From Pyrenopolyporus hunteri (Eukaryota > Ascomycota > Sordariomycetes > Xylariales > Hypoxylaceae), in assembly GCA_902806595.1 (NCBI GenBank), contig CADCXC010000003.1, forward strand, positions 558,001 to 622,000: a stretch of DNA of 64,000 nt, given 5' to 3'. The notes beneath the pieces were generated by a model. That model made no database searches, was not told where the DNA came from, and worked only from the letters and a program-made list of their open reading frames with translations. Below, one piece after another: positions 11,753 through 24,280 of the stretch (its first letter is position 1; the number at the start of each line of letters is the position of its first letter). The position numbers and the translations under genes are program-made.

Positions 11753-14421
11753 CACGAGTTGAAAAGAGCGATGAGGCGTGAGATCATGCGGAATAAGCCT
11801 GTGTACCTATCTTGACTGACAAGCACAGCACGTTGGAGAGAGGTAGCCAATTTAAGAAAATAAGCGACACACGTGTCGGTGGGCAGAAGCAAGCCAAGCA
11901 GGCCAAGTTTCACACATTGCTACCCCTTACGTGGTATGTAACCCTCAAAGCGAACCCAAGACTACAAACACCGAGTGCCGGTCTAGAGTCTAGCCCTTGG
12001 CCGAGATGGGTGAAGGGAAAAGAGAGAAGAGAAAAAGAGGGTGGAGTCGGGATATGACCTACACTTACCAAGAACCAATCACTGTTTACTTTCTCCGTCT
12101 CTAGGAAAACCTGGTCAATGGCCAATTACCCTAACCTACCATCTTCCTGGTCTCCATCGAAAGTCAATGACAATCAGGGCTCCAACGTCTCCGGTGTCCC
12201 CAGTTCTCCAAAGCGTGACACCCAACTCCAGTCTGGGGACTTTGGATTAGCGCTGGGGAGAACCATTGCGTCGGCCTTGCTAGCTCTGGGGGAGGATGTA
12301 TCATAGGTAGCGCTGTTTGCCATGCCACTTCGCTAATCGCAGGCGCCATTTTTTTTTTCCCTTCTCCTTGCCAGGGCATGAAATCGTCGGACCCAATACC
12401 GGAGCAGCAGGTATTGGCAAATCGCTATGGCCTCTTCTCCAGGCTCCAGTTTTTGCCCCGACCATCTTGGACTCCAGACTCCGCGCGTAACTAATTTAGT
12501 TTCTCGTCCGTCGCTTTCCCCCTTACGTGGCTTTCGCTCCGGGCCCGATAATACGTCGGACCAACTTCCCAACGAGAACTAGGGCAAACAGTCGGCTAAG
12601 GGGAAGCAAGATTCTGGGAATCTAGATGTTTCCTTGGAAATGCGAAGCTCTCCTGAAGACGTCCTGCCCATCGCTATCCTGCCCGTCATCGACGATGGTT
12701 CTAGACCCAGATCTCCGGCGATGCATTGTCTCGACTGTTATGATACCTGCTGTAATATCTAGCTGTAAACTCACGTGCGATAGAAAGATAAGTCGTAAGG
12801 CGCCGAGGACCCGGAGCTGCGGAGCAGGAAATCAACGTCAAGGCCGGAGTCGTCCTGCTTGGTAAGGGATATAAGTCGCGCCTGTTTGCGGCGTTGATCC
12901 GGCCGAGACATCGCCGCCCAACTCCGTAGCACCACATCCAGCCAGATTCCATCGCCAAGTCCGACGTGTTACTTCAGTCCCTCATGTGTGGTATGTGTTT
13001 CTGTGTTTCCCAAATGCAGGGGCGATGATCGTTCGAAATCTCGTTCGCTCATATCGGCGTGATTGTCAATTCTTTCGGTAAGGGCGGAGTCGTTTGAATG
13101 CATTCGGGTGGTTTAGTCGCTTAGGGCAGTTAGGAAACGCGCGGTTAAGACTCAGGCATGTCTATATGTAAAATGTTTCATAGCCAATCTGCGGACTACT
13201 GAATAACAAGTAGTAAGAGCGTATAGTTTCACGAAAAAGTGTCACAAGTCAGCCCTCATGGGCTTTATATAACTCCCTTGCGTGGGGGTCAGGAGACGGG
13301 CCCTCATCGTGAACTGCTTTTTTCCACAAATCAGGCTTCGTCATTGCTGTCACGAGCTTTTCTACGAAGCTGTAGGTATTTCCCGTCAATGTCCGCCGTC
13401 CCGGGGCCCCGGGCCGAGGTCATGACGACGTGACCAACTTTCCCCATGGGGTACTAGAACTCGTATCGTGAGGGTGGCCGCCAAGGGTTCATACCAGCAC
13501 AAGTACTTCTTTCCGACTTGTTCATTGGCTGCTAGCTTGCCTGTTTGATTCTGAAGGAGTCAGGAATACCTGCACAGGCCTTCTCGGGTACGTGCATTGG
13601 ATATCCGTACGCCCAGCTCGTGTAACTGGGTAGCCGGAATATACGTTGCTTTTACGATTGTGTCGCCTACCTTAGTTTAGGTGAATACGGCATACGAACC
13701 AGGGATCTACCTTACGTCAAAGACCGTATTACAGTCGGCTATTGGCTCGAATGCTTACCTCTACGGCGTTCCTATCTATTAAGCTATCAGTTACTACTCT
13801 CTACACGTTAGGGGTGACCTTAGATTTATGTTCGAAGCCCTCCTCTATTAGCTGCAGGGGATCATGTCTCTGAATCATGACGATTTTCTAAGACCTACCT
13901 AGCACCTACATGGTACCTAACCGAGTTCCTTGTAGGTCGTCACTATTTAATAAGTGACGGCTACTTGGAGCCTTTCCTATAACGAAAAAATAGCTAGGGA
14001 TAGTATCTCCAGAAATATCAACCAAGTACCTAAGGCAGGAAGGACGTTTCGAAGCATGGGCTTATAAGGCTCTCATGGATGTGATGCGTTCCCGTTGCAA
14101 CCATGCCGTGCACATACACCCATATTTGGATCTCCCATGAGACAGCAAACGACGCATCACAGCGATTCCAAGTCTCAAAACATCTAAGGCAAGTAATAAT
14201 ATCATTCAATAGGGGCACCTGTACAACTGGAAGACTTTGACAATATTTTAGGCATATATTTATCTAATTTTTTTCAAGTATTCGAGGTGTAACCCAACCA
14301 AAAACATGAGTAGGATTTCTGTAAGCAACTGAAGCCCAAAGGGCAAGACGACTCATAGTCCAAACAACATAGCACATATAGCACCCACGCCGAAGCCATA
14401 CTCGCTCGCTCCCTCGACCAC

Positions 14422-15777
14422 CTAATCCAGCGTCTCAGCACCCGTCATAATCCTCGCCACGGCCTCGGGCCCATCATCGCGGAACTCCATCTCCATCATG
14501 CGGGCCGTGAACTCCGCGTCGGTCTTGGAGCGTGTGAACATGCCCTCCTCGTACGTCCTCAGCATCCGCGCCAACGCATCCGCATCCCCAGCCTCCTTCC
14601 CCTCCCGCTCCCATCTTTCCTCAACGTACCCCACGATCCCCTGCGCCAGCTCCAGCGCATCCATCATACCGACGTTGACGCCGACGCCCGCAAACGGCGT
14701 CATGACGTGCGCCGCGTCGCCCAGCAGCGACACCCCCGCGCGGGGCTCCCACCGGTGGCCGACGGGCAGCATGTACAGCGGGCGCAGCGTGGGCTGGCGC
14801 GTCATGGCGAGCGCCGCGTCGCGCAGCTGCGGCGCGTAGTCGGCGAAGTGCACGTCCAGGTATCTCTTGCGCGTCTTCTCGTCCGTCCAGTCGACTTCCA
14901 CTTTCCCATCTCCGTCGTCCAGCTTCAGCAGCGTCCGCGCATCAGGCGCCTCCGCACCGGCCTCCACGTGCGTCCGCACCATGGCGTAGCACCGCGCGCT
15001 CCCGTCGCCGTGCCTCTGCAGCGACAGGAACCGCCGGTCCGCGAGCGCCATGCACGTGCCCTGGCCGACGAGCTTGGAGATGTCCGGCCGCGCCGCCAGG
15101 TCCTCGGGCGAGATCCACACGTCGAGCGCCGTGACGCCCGAGTACAGCGGGCGCACGTCGGTGAGGAGGGGCCGCACGCGGGACCACGCGCCGTCGGCGC
15201 CGAGCACGAGGTCGTACGGCCCGGCTTCGGGGTCATTCGTGCCGCCAGCGAGGAAGTTAAGCTTCCACTGCTGCGTCCCGGGCACCGGCACGGCGGACGC
15301 GATGCCCTTGCCCCAGCGGATGGTGCCTTCGGGTAAGGCCGCGATGAGCAAGTCCTTTAGGTCGCGGCGGTCGATTTCTGGGCGTCCGCGGCCCTCTTCT
15401 TTGTCCCCTGCTTCTTGCTCTGCTTCCCCTTCTTCACCACCTACCCTCTTCCACTCCCCGTTGGCCTGCTCCTGCAGCATGGTGCCCGGCTCCTCGTTCT
15501 CGTCCAGGACCACGGTCCCGTCTTTCTTCAGGATGCGCGAGGCCTCGCCCTCGGGACGCGATATCTTGCGGAAGGCGGGAAGCAGGCCCGCGGCGGCAAG
15601 GGCGCGCTGGCCGGTCGACGCGTGCAGGTCCAGGGTGCCGCCTTGCGAACGAGCGGTGGCGCTGGACTCGCGCTCGAAGATGGTGGATGGGATGCCGTTG
15701 TGGTGGAGGATGGCGGCGAGGGTAAGGCCTACGGGGCCGGCGCCCACGATGGCGATCTTAGGGGGAGAAGGTGACAT
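14422..15777 (-). CDS. FAD-dependent monooxygenase, TetX-type
   Basis: Intronless flavoprotein monooxygenase of 451 residues in the group A aromatic hydroxylase superfamily (PF01494). The dinucleotide-binding GAGPVG is at residues 12-17, a DRRDLKDLL segment near 136 matches the region where family members bind FAD, GADGAWSR is at 193-200 and LLGDAAHVMTPFAGVG begins at 351. The set and spacing are closest to the TetX-like subgroup, which hydroxylates tetracyclines and other polycyclic or aromatic compounds; the true substrate is unknown. I chose the ATG at 15777, directly ahead of the first beta strand, over an upstream GTG. Residues 117-133 form an acidic, low-complexity insertion. The gene is visibly more GC-rich than its surroundings, so long antisense frames overlap it; these are shadows. 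It stands alone with no pathway genes beside it. Confidence 0.9.
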   Translation of the reverse strand: MSPSPPKIAIVGAGPVGLTLAAILHHNGIPSTIFERESSATARSQGGTLDLHASTGQRALAAAGLLPAFRKISRPEGEASRILKKDGTVVLDENEEPGTMLQEQANGEWKRVGGEEGEAEQEAGDKEEGRGRPEIDRRDLKDLLIAALPEGTIRWGKGIASAVPVPGTQQWKLNFLAGGTNDPEAGPYDLVLGADGAWSRVRPLLTDVRPLYSGVTALDVWISPEDLAARPDISKLVGQGTCMALADRRFLSLQRHGDGSARCYAMVRTHVEAGAEAPDARTLLKLDDGDGKVEVDWTDEKTRKRYLDVHFADYAPQLRDAALAMTRQPTLRPLYMLPVGHRWEPRAGVSLLGDAAHVMTPFAGVGVNVGMMDALELAQGIVGYVEERWEREGKEAGDADALARMLRTYEEGMFTRSKTDAEFTARMMEMEFRDDGPEAVARIMTGAETLD

Positions 15778-16303
15778 TGTGATATGGTGGGGAGAATACA
15801 CAGAAGTTTAGTGATGATAAAAATGTGTGTAAACGAGATGAATACCTAGATCAGTATATGCGAAGTAAGCTTAGAATTGTCTGACGAGGTGAGATATTCC
15901 CGAGCTGCCAGAATAGCGGCCGACAGCTCTAATATAGCCATCGTGGAGATTCTCTATCTTACTCTATCTTACTCGACCCCACGATTCATTGAGATACCTA
16001 CAATTTTTAGCCCCCTAGAAGGACGCGTCGTATTCCCTGGAAGAGTCATCTCCATGTCTGGCTCGTAGATGTGACATCTACCACCCACCTAGGCAGAAAT
16101 TGACTCATCTCGACTTATTTCTGGCCTGGTGACCCTCGGGTACAATCTTGCTAAGTCTTGTAATGAATAAATCGCAACCGTGGTTGCAAGACTCGGGACC
16201 AGATGCTTTTATCTCGGATCGTTATCGAAGACTGTCGCTTATCGATAACATTTCGGATCCGTGGATAGGGGTTCCATTCGTCACTCGGTCCCGAAGGGCT
16301 GCC

Positions 16304-16332
16304 AGGTAGGTACCTAGGTACCTAGGTAGGTG
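16304..16332. repeat. TACCTAGGTA palindrome cluster
   Basis: Overlapping copies of the self-complementary decamer TACCTAGGTA are flanked by TAGG tetramers. The same motif recurs in at least four other spacers of this window and never inside a coding exon. Confidence 0.75.
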
Positions 16333-16640
16333 GGAATTATCAACTTACACAACGTCCAGGCAGCAGAGCAGACGGCTTTCTGGCTTCAGCTACTTCAACA
16401 AATACGACACTACTAAAGAAACTACTACCTTACGCCACTTCTAATAGATACTGGGTCACTAACCTAAGCTTTGTCTTAGTACAATCTCCAGTCTTCTGCA
16501 GTTCTCACTTTCCGCATTACAAAATGCAGCAGGTATTATAAAGGAATTAGACGCGTTCCTTATTTACAGCGCCCCTCTCTGTATCGACACGGATCTGTCA
16601 GTTACAGGCATCTGGTGTGTCTAACTTTCAAGAAACTGCC

Positions 16641-16665
16641 AAAAAAAAAAAAAAAAAAAAAAAAA
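16641..16665 (+). repeat. poly(A) tract, 25 nt
   Basis: An uninterrupted run of 25 A. It could be slippage or the tail of a decayed retroposed element; no element body was recognised upstream of it. Confidence 0.6.
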
Positions 16666-17283
16666 CGCATAGGGCAAACATTCATCGCATAGCTAACATC
16701 GATTCGTAGTGGCCGTCTAATACCAGCGTTGATCTCATATGGTATCTCCCCTGACTCCGGCAGAAATCATGTTCATCCTCCATACGCCATCATCATTAAT
16801 TTCGTAGGCTTACTGCCTTGCAGAGTTCTAGTAGACTATCTAATTGCTTCAACTTTCGAGGTATGCGAGCCTTAGCTATATACCAGCCGAGTTTATAAAC
16901 CCATGTCGGGCCATTCGGTGTATGGCTGCCAGTCGATTGAAAGTTCAGTACTTGCGGCGAGCCGGGGCCCGAACCCAGGTACCGCTCAACGTCAAGAGGC
17001 TATCTCGTACCATGGACGCCCTAACAATGACCCGGGTGGCCAAAGGCGGCAGACTTGTATCAAGGTAAACGAAACAAGAACCTCAGGGTTAACCCGCCGC
17101 TTTACACCTGCAAAGCCGTTGCGTGTGGCTCGGCTTCGTAAACCACGCAAACTCTAACCGGTTTATATCATATTCCCTATTTGATGCTGTTGTTCTAGGG
17201 GTCTCCTTTCAAAAGCGTGGGAGCTGTGTGGTACAGACTGTTGGACAGTTCGAAGATGACAATTCAACAGCGTAGAAACGGCT

Positions 17284-19819
17284 TTACGACTGGCTACCTT
17301 CGTCGTCATCTTCGGCGTGCCCTAGCATGGAAGCCGTGCTAGGTCCGGAGTAACCCTGATTCGTGAAAATTCCCTGACCAGCAATGCTCGGACCGGGTGT
17401 GCCGCTCGCGCCGCCTGTGGGAGCTCCCGTACTAGGGCCAGCTTGGGTCGGAGGCGCGAAAGTGGCGCCTATGGTACCGTTCGCCAAATGCGGAGGAGAG
17501 CTGTGGGACAACTGGATAAAACGGGGCGGCGGCGGCGGTGGGGGAGGGATCAACAGATCAGCCCCGTTCGTAGGGTTGTCAGTTGCTCCAAAATTACCGG
17601 GATCGAGGGCAATCTCGCTACCATCGCCCATGTCGTCATCCTCGACCCCGTCGACATCGTCAAAGCCGTCCATATCGGGGGCGGTTGAAGAAATTAGCCC
17701 TTGCGTTTGGTCTTGAGTTAGATCTTGGCCGATTTGGATGGGCCTGCGGGGCGTGACCATAATAGACTGGTTTATACGGTACTCGGCAAATTCGGGTTGA
17801 GTATTTAGGTAGGTGCGAAGACCCATGACGCCTTGACCGGAGAAGACGCAGAATACCTGGCGTTGATGGTCGGTGAAATCTGGCAAAGAATCGGTTAGCG
17901 CTCAAAAGACTAATAGAACCTCGGAAACCTTGAAAAGGGAGAGCTTACCTGGAGGAGCTTCGCGGCAGAAGGTTTCTAAATCATCCCGGAGGAAAGCGGG
18001 CACGCCCGTCAAACTCAGGTGAGTGAGCTTCGGGCAACAGTTGAGGAGCTTAATGATACTCTGTACTGGTGTTAGCATCGTCCGTGAACAGGTTCTTCGT
18101 ACGAAGACGGCTCATACCGGGAGAGTTAAGTTTGTGCAATAGCTGAGATGGACTCGCTCCAAGCTACCGGTGTGATATTCCCTCCGAGAGCCACTTCCCG
18201 TCGCATTACGCCGGGATTGAGCATTCCTATTTGCCCCGGCCAGCGCGTACATGCTCTCATCCGTGATGTTGCCGCACTTCACCAACCCAATCCTCTTGAG
18301 CTTCGGAAGCCTCGCTAGCTGTATAACAGATTCGTCCGTAAGGTGGATGCAACAGCCGAGATCGATATAGCGAATACGGTTACAAGACTGTACCAAGCGC
18401 TTAACCGCATCATCCGTGATGTTCTTACAATGTCCCAAATGTACGTAATGCAAGTTCTTGGTTAGGCGGGCTATGGCGTAAACCGCGGCGTCTGTGATAT
18501 TGGTACACTTGGCTAGAACTAAATTTCGCAGCCGTGGAGCGGCATCAATTATCTTTTCGACGGCGCGGTCCGTGAGTCGGGTGCACGAGGTTAGATCGAG
18601 GATACGGAGGTGCTCGTAGATCCTATTAGACGGTAGGGATAGGAATGCGCCATCGTCGATAAGTTCACAATTTGCGAGGCGTAGTTCTCGTAGAGATTGG
18701 CCCCTGGCAAGGAGGGCAGTAACGGGCTCGTTACCAATGTTCACGCACTGGTGGAGATCGATCTCGAGGATATTGGGGCAGTTGTTGGCGAAGGCTATGA
18801 TGGAGCTGTCGTTGAGTTGTTCGCAATCGTTCAGTTTTAGCTGTACGCCCGTTAGAAACCAGGCGTAACCAACATCTCACCTTAAATAAAGTAGACTTAG
18901 ATAGGGTAGGGACAAGAAACTGCAGATGCTTGTCCTGATACAGGGGATAACTTACCCGCTTGATAAACCTGCACTTCTCGGCGAGTCTGACCATGCTCTC
19001 ATCGGAGATCTGCTTGCAGTTGGATATATTCAAGCCCTGGAGCCTAGGGCAGTTGTCGGCGATGGCGAAGATAGAAGCCTCGGTGATGTTGACGTCACCC
19101 GAAATGTCTAGGGCCAGGAGGTGTTGATTGCTCCTCACCAGAGGCATCAAACCTAAGTCGGTCAGGTTCTTGCAATTGGTCAAAGTGAGGCGCTCGACAC
19201 GGGTGCACACGGCAAGAGGTATGACGCTGCCATCGGAGACTTTATCTGCCAACGTAGCTAGGTTAAGGCGTTTAACGAAGTCGGTATAGGTGAAGTAGGG
19301 CTTCTCCAGCCCCAGAGTCGCGCAGATGGATTGATGTTTGGGCCACGAGGTGCAGCTAGGACGATACCAGAGTATCTCGACTACGTTGCGGGCCCACCTC
19401 TTGCAAGTCAACATACAGTTCAGAAGCTCGCTTGGGCTGTTGATGCGGGAGAATATGCTGATGAGGATCTCGCTAGGAAGGGCTGCGACGGTGGGAAGGC
19501 ATTCGGAATCCGTCACTTGCATTTCCTGCAAGTTCGGTACCACTCCTAGCGAAGACTGAGAATCATTCGCCGCGTGGAAGAAATCCGACTCTTCATTGTC
19601 CGCGGGGACGGGCGAGTTAGTCGACGACGAAGATCTCGAGTCCCTCGATTCCTTGGCCCTATTTATCGTCGGCGGATGTTGGCCCGAAGCAGTACTGGTA
19701 GTCGCCGCAGCCGCGGCATCCCCAGAGTTACGAGCGGCGCGATTTTTGCGGACGGCTATGACATCGAGAGAAGAGGCCGGAGGTCGCATTCTGGGCCAGT
19801 CCGGGAGAAATGTGGCCAA
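17284..19819 (-). CDS. grrA: F-box/LRR protein, GrrA/Grr1-type SCF substrate receptor
   Basis: Substrate-recognition subunit of an SCF ubiquitin ligase, orthologous in layout to yeast Grr1 and Aspergillus GrrA (nutrient signalling, cell cycle, sexual development in those systems). Exons 19819-18956, 18840-18118, 18060-17949 and 17879-17284 give 764 residues. A serine-rich N-terminus is followed by the F-box at about 112-158 (LPSEILISIFSRINSPSELL). After it come around a dozen cysteine-containing leucine-rich repeats, with recurring units such as LTNCKNLTDLGL, ISNCKQISDESM and LAKCTNITDAAV. The C-terminal part after residue about 570 is unstructured, with an eight-proline run and acidic patches, as in filamentous ascomycete orthologues. 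The 115-nt first intron carries an in-frame extension that could be mistaken for coding sequence. The ATG at 19819 is used; the in-frame ATG at residue 11 is an alternative. Confidence 0.93.
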
Positions 19820-22800
19820 TATCTAGTTCTGGGCTACGTCGGAGGGATAATTCGAAGTCGGTCGCGATCGGTAACCGAGACGACGCTGGCGAAACGACAA
19901 AGGAATTTGACTTGGAAGGATCCGAGAGGGCGGTGGCTGCGGATCGAGGGGCAGGACTATTGGATCATCCGGGTTTCGTTCTTGAGGAGGAAAAAAAACC
20001 GACGAGGTTGTTTAAAATGAGAATCAGGATGGGAAAAAGAAAGAGGGGTGAGCGAAAAGGTCGGATAACAGATAAAAAGAAAAACAACAACAAGAGGTGT
20101 TTCCCTTTCCTCCCCTCGCAATAAAAAGGCGGATGGAGACAACAAAAATAATGGACGAGTAAGGGAAGCGGAGGATCACCGACGACAGATTCGAGGATGC
20201 GAGTTGTGGTGACTTGGTTGTTATTGTTGGGAAGAGAAACAGAAGAAAGCGATCTCCAAGTATGAATGAAGTACAAGGCCCAAGTAAGTACAAGGGCGTG
20301 TGGGGAGAAGCACGGCTACTTACATGTATTCGATGTATGGGACGTATTGGACGTATCGAATGTACAATACATGATGTACATGTACCGAACGTATGTACCT
20401 ACCTAGGTGCTACCTAGCTACGAGGGCACCTGGCTTTTGGGCAGGACCTGCTAGGTGGTTCGGTTCGGTGTGTGACCAAGTGATGTGTGTGGTCATTGCC
20501 GGTGTATGCACATTTGATGTCTGCGGGAAAGAGGGAGGTACATACATCTAGGCACCTTATACGCCCAATTCTTAGCCACATCTACCTACGTACGTGTACC
20601 ACAGGCATTATACTAGGCAGGTAGGTACCTAATGTAAGATATTGTACTGTACCTACGTGTAGATGCTGTGGGCAGGTGACGGACTCTAGTTTAGGTGACG
20701 CAGCTGCCCAATCTACCCGCTGTAGGTAGGTAGGTAGGTATTCAATGCTACGAGCGGTTTGAGTCGGCGCGAACGCTATTGACTCGTACCTGTACTTGTG
20801 GATACCTTATGACTGAATGCTTTGCTGCATGCCCACGGGTACATTCCCGGGTACATTCATAACACACATACCGCATGTCATCGAAGGCAAGCGCGCTCCA
20901 ACTCGTCAAGGTGCCAGTGACAGTAAGCTGCGGCACGCATTTCCTCTAAGATTTAGCGAATGAAGACTCGACATAGGCTCAGTACATGCTCCTTACAGGT
21001 TAGTCCAGGAGGGTGCAACCAATCAGACTTCGAAGGACTTGCATTCCCAAGTTGCTATTTACAGACATCAATTTGCCTACACGTCTTAGACGCCACTAAT
21101 GGGTTATACTGTTTTCTAGCATTACCTCAAAAGAAATATACATTAATCAGCTATACCGTCTTATACGTCAGCGTCCTCTGATTACATGCAATTCGATCTT
21201 TCACCCGCATCTTAGTTCCTTCATCTACCAGCACACACACACATACACACACCTATCTCCGTTGCTCGCGCCACAACGTCATTTGATTCATGTCTAAACG
21301 GGTAGTTTTTGATAATGTTCTCGAATCATCCAGCCTATCCGTATGTAGTCGGAAAAGTCAAACCTAGTCGGCTTTCGAATTTAGATTTCTTAGCAGTACC
21401 TACACTGCCATCGGCGCCAATCCGATCCCGTCTCCGTCTCTCGGCTTTTCTCGCCCTTTAGCGCGCTACGCCGATATCACCCACAGACACAGCACCAAGC
21501 GTGATCAACCCGTACTATAGTAGACTCGATTGACGTCACAGTGGACTCGAGGGTTTCTACATACCTATGTACCCAAGGTAGGTAAGAGGTAGGTAGGGTT
21601 CACACCTTTCAACCTGATCTGATCCGAGTTTTTGCGAAAACTTGAAATCACGGTAGACTAGAAGATTAGCTCGAGTCCGCCCGAGTACAGTGGAAGGTCA
21701 ACCTACCTAGGTATTCGCCTCGAGACCTCACCTACTTAGGTACCTAGGTACCTAGGTAAAGGGTCTCTCGGTGAGAATTCACAACTGCTTGCAGCTACGA
21801 CGGCATCTAGTTAATAATTACCTACCCTTACCATAACTACCATGTTCTAAACGTCGAGGCATTCTCATCAGATGCGTTGTCTCCGCCATTCCACTAGCTT
21901 CCTCCAGACTCAGACATATGAATAAACGAAGATCCACATTCGAGGATTCTCCGGAGTCGACGATATCTTTACTAATTCAGCAGAGCGCCGACCGAAAGGG
22001 CCGGAAAGCCGGCGAGACTATACATAATGCTAATAAGAAGTCCCCTTGTATACCCAAAAATTAATTGATTACTCGTTTTATTTTCTACCTCAGCTAATTA
22101 CTGGGTATCTATTTATTGAATTTCTTTTCCCGCGAATCAGAGAATTGAAATACCGAATTCTCAATTCCCCCCTGAGGACAGGCAGAAAAGATATTGCCAT
22201 ATTATCGATCACCACCAACACTATGTATACCTCGATTTGGATTACCAGGGTATCTGGGCAAGGTCCTAAACCCGATACTACCTGAGAAACCGAAGCTTGC
22301 CGCCACAGAAAATTACAAAGAGAATGAGCTCTTTTATACCATCTTTCCACTCGGCTCTTTTGCCATACTTTCACAAGTCCAAATCTCTTCAAAAACGCAC
22401 TTCCGGATGAAAAGCCCCCCTCCCAGGTAACTCTCAGAAATAGGTTGGTAGCAGGTAGTTACTGTTACACCCGCATAGTCCTATTTTATCCCTGGGCATT
22501 TCTAATCTGGAACCCTGAAAGCCCTGTCCGCTTGAGCTCAAATCAGTCATCGTAGCCCCATTTATTCTCACAGCGACTATCCGTAAGCATCCAGGGCTTC
22601 CCTAACATGCTATCCAACGAGCCCTTCCCCACCAGTTGCTACTGAACGTAGTAGCTTCCTGGGGTGTCAAGGGGGTAGGATAAGCTCAACGAGCCCGCCT
22701 AGCCAAGTCTTTCTCAATCCTTCGGCGACTTTTTATACTAATTAGCTTCTTAGCCTCCTCCTTGTTTGCTTAAAACTCTCGATAGCAGCAAACAGAAAGC

Positions 22801-22994
22801 TCATCCCCACGCGTCAACAACACCGAGTTCAGTTACCACCGAAAGCTGGAAAGGAAGCTAAAGAGCCCTTGTGGAACTTGTCTCCCAGCTTCCCATCTCC
22901 TGATTCGCAGAGTAGCTGTAACTCTCCCTACCTACGTATCATATCTACCTAGGTAGCTAGCGCCTACACAGTAGGTACCTATTTAGACGGCGTC
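19820..22994. other. intergenic with repeated TACCTAGGTA motifs
   Basis: The part next to grrA is purine-rich on the plus strand, so pyrimidine-rich in the direction of grrA transcription, which is typical of fungal promoters. From 20380 on there are many TAGGTAGG and TACCTACC tetramers and palindrome clusters (20620-20640, 20724-20741, 21731-21758, 22920-22982). No protein gene or tRNA is supported. Confidence 0.5.
21731..21758. repeat. TACCTAGGTA palindrome cluster
   Basis: Contains overlapping copies of TACCTAGGTA in the spacer upstream of the short-chain dehydrogenase. Same family as the clusters at 16304-16332 and 39531-39563. Confidence 0.75.
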
Positions 22995-24067
22995 ATGGCG
23001 GGCACGATCATCATCACCGGGGCAAACGGCTCTCTCGCCATCCCCGCCGTCCGGCATCTTCTAACCAAATACCCGGGTTATGCGGCTGTTTTAACTGTCC
23101 GTAACACGGAAGATACAGATCCCAATACCAAGAAGTTGCGCGAGACCATTGCCGAGTTCCCCAAGGCTCAGACCTCCATCCGTCAACTTGACCTAGCCGA
23201 TCTCACGGCGGTGCACAACTTCGCCGACACCATCGCCGCCGAAATCACAGACAAGAAGCTCCCGCCGCTTGCTGGCATCGTCTGCAACGCATACTACTGG
23301 AATTTAGCCAACGATCCCGAGTTTACGAAGGACGGGGTGGAGAAGACTATCCAGGTGAACCACATCTCGCACGTGGCTCTGGTCCTTCGACTTCTTGGCA
23401 GCTTCGGACCCGAAGGCGGCCGCATCGTGCTTTTGACCAGCGGCGCTCACTTTCCCGGCAAGCTTGGCCTGGAGAAATACCCACCGGCCATCCCCGACGA
23501 CTTAGATTCCTTGCTCAAAGCCACTCCGGACGCGGACAAGCTGGGGCGTGGATTCAATAGATACGCCAATTCTAAGCTAGCCGTTCTTATGTGGGGATAC
23601 GCGCTGAATAGGTATCTCGAGAAGGTATGTGTAGATCAGCCCATCCGCTACGTCGTCAAGACGCTACGATGCCGGGCAACTCTCTAACTCTTATACGCTA
23701 GGATGAGGCGTTGCGTAACATCACCGCCATAATAATCGATCCCGGTAACCTAACCGATTCGCGCGCTCTGTTTACCAACACGCCGCAATTCCTTCAGCTC
23801 GCCCGAAGGTTCGTGCTCAAGCCTTTGCGACCGCTGCTCCAGTTAGTGAACCCGACCCTGCGCACGGCAGCAGAGGCCGGTACCGATGTGATTGATCTCG
23901 CTACCAATAACGCCTACCCAGGGGAACGCGGGTATCTTGAGCAGCTGAAGAAAGAGCGCAGCTCTCCTGATAGTTACGACGAAGACAAGCAACAGAAACT
24001 GTGGGTTAAGAGTGCTGAGTGGGCGAGGATCACGAAGGACAACACTGCTCTAGCGGGGGCCATCTAG
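22995..24067 (+). CDS. short-chain dehydrogenase/reductase (SDR)
   Basis: Cytosolic-type NAD(P)-dependent oxidoreductase of the classical SDR superfamily. Exon 1 (22995-23624) and exon 2 (23702-24067) join after KAT-like text NRYLEK into DEALRNIT; the 77-nt intron has a GTATGT donor and CTAG acceptor, and the product is 331 residues. The cofactor motif is TGANGSLA at 8-15, close to TGxxxGxG. The conserved CNAG has become CNAY at 97-100, strand 5 carries TSGAH with Ser149, and the catalytic Tyr190-x3-Lys194 pair sits in RYANSKLAVL. The C-terminal half after the intron resembles fungal retinol-dehydrogenase-like or WW-domain-oxidoreductase-like SDRs (DPGNLTDSRAL). Substrate not predictable. It is the first gene of the accessory block and is convergent with the cupin gene only 213 bp away. 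Confidence 0.9.
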
Positions 24068-24280
24068 ACGGGCCGCACAGGGCGGATCAGGATATGTATG
24101 GGGATGTGGGAACCCAGCTTTCTTGCGTGGGTAATGAGAAACGTGATGGGCTTCTGCCTATATTTTTTGCAAAGGTCATGCTTAATCCACTTGAGAGATT
24201 TCATAAATTTGATATGTGTAGCGAAGCAAAGGACGGCCTCCCGGATATGACATAATACAGAGATTAATAAAAATTCCTCT

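Larger units (their letters stand above)
7189..14421. other. large gene-poor stretch (about 7.2 kb)
   Basis: No reading frame on either strand resembles a protein family, has a credible chain of splice sites, or exceeds about 135 codons. The first kilobase should hold the sugar transporter promoter. It contains a GT-rich microsatellite near 8037-8080, GATG/TTAGATG-like short repeats near 9420-9475, and an A/T homopolymer mirror at 11725-11752. No transposase, reverse transcriptase or long terminal repeat was seen. Degenerate transposon remains or non-coding transcripts cannot be excluded by eye. Confidence 0.45.
15778..17283. other. intergenic with palindromic repeats and poly(A)
   Basis: Holds a TACCTAGGTA cluster (16304-16332) and a 25-nt A run (16641-16665). 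On the minus strand near 16960-17050 there is a tRNA-like 3' half with a B-box-like GGGTTCGGGCCCC, but it lacks a matching acceptor strand. No protein gene is seen. Confidence 0.5.

Noticed and set aside
14707..15811. Long plus-strand frames, Arg/Pro-rich
   Set aside because: Antisense shadows of the GC-rich TetX-type monooxygenase; no splice or start support.
16641..16665. Poly(A) as the tail of a SINE together with the tRNA-like sequence at 16950-17050
   Set aside because: The tRNA-like part is on the opposite strand to the A run, so the two do not form a head-to-tail element.
16950..17050. tRNA-like sequence on the minus strand with a good T arm (CTGGG-TTCGGGC-CCCGG)
   Set aside because: No complementary 5' acceptor strand or D/anticodon arm could be folded, so it is at most a remnant or chance match.
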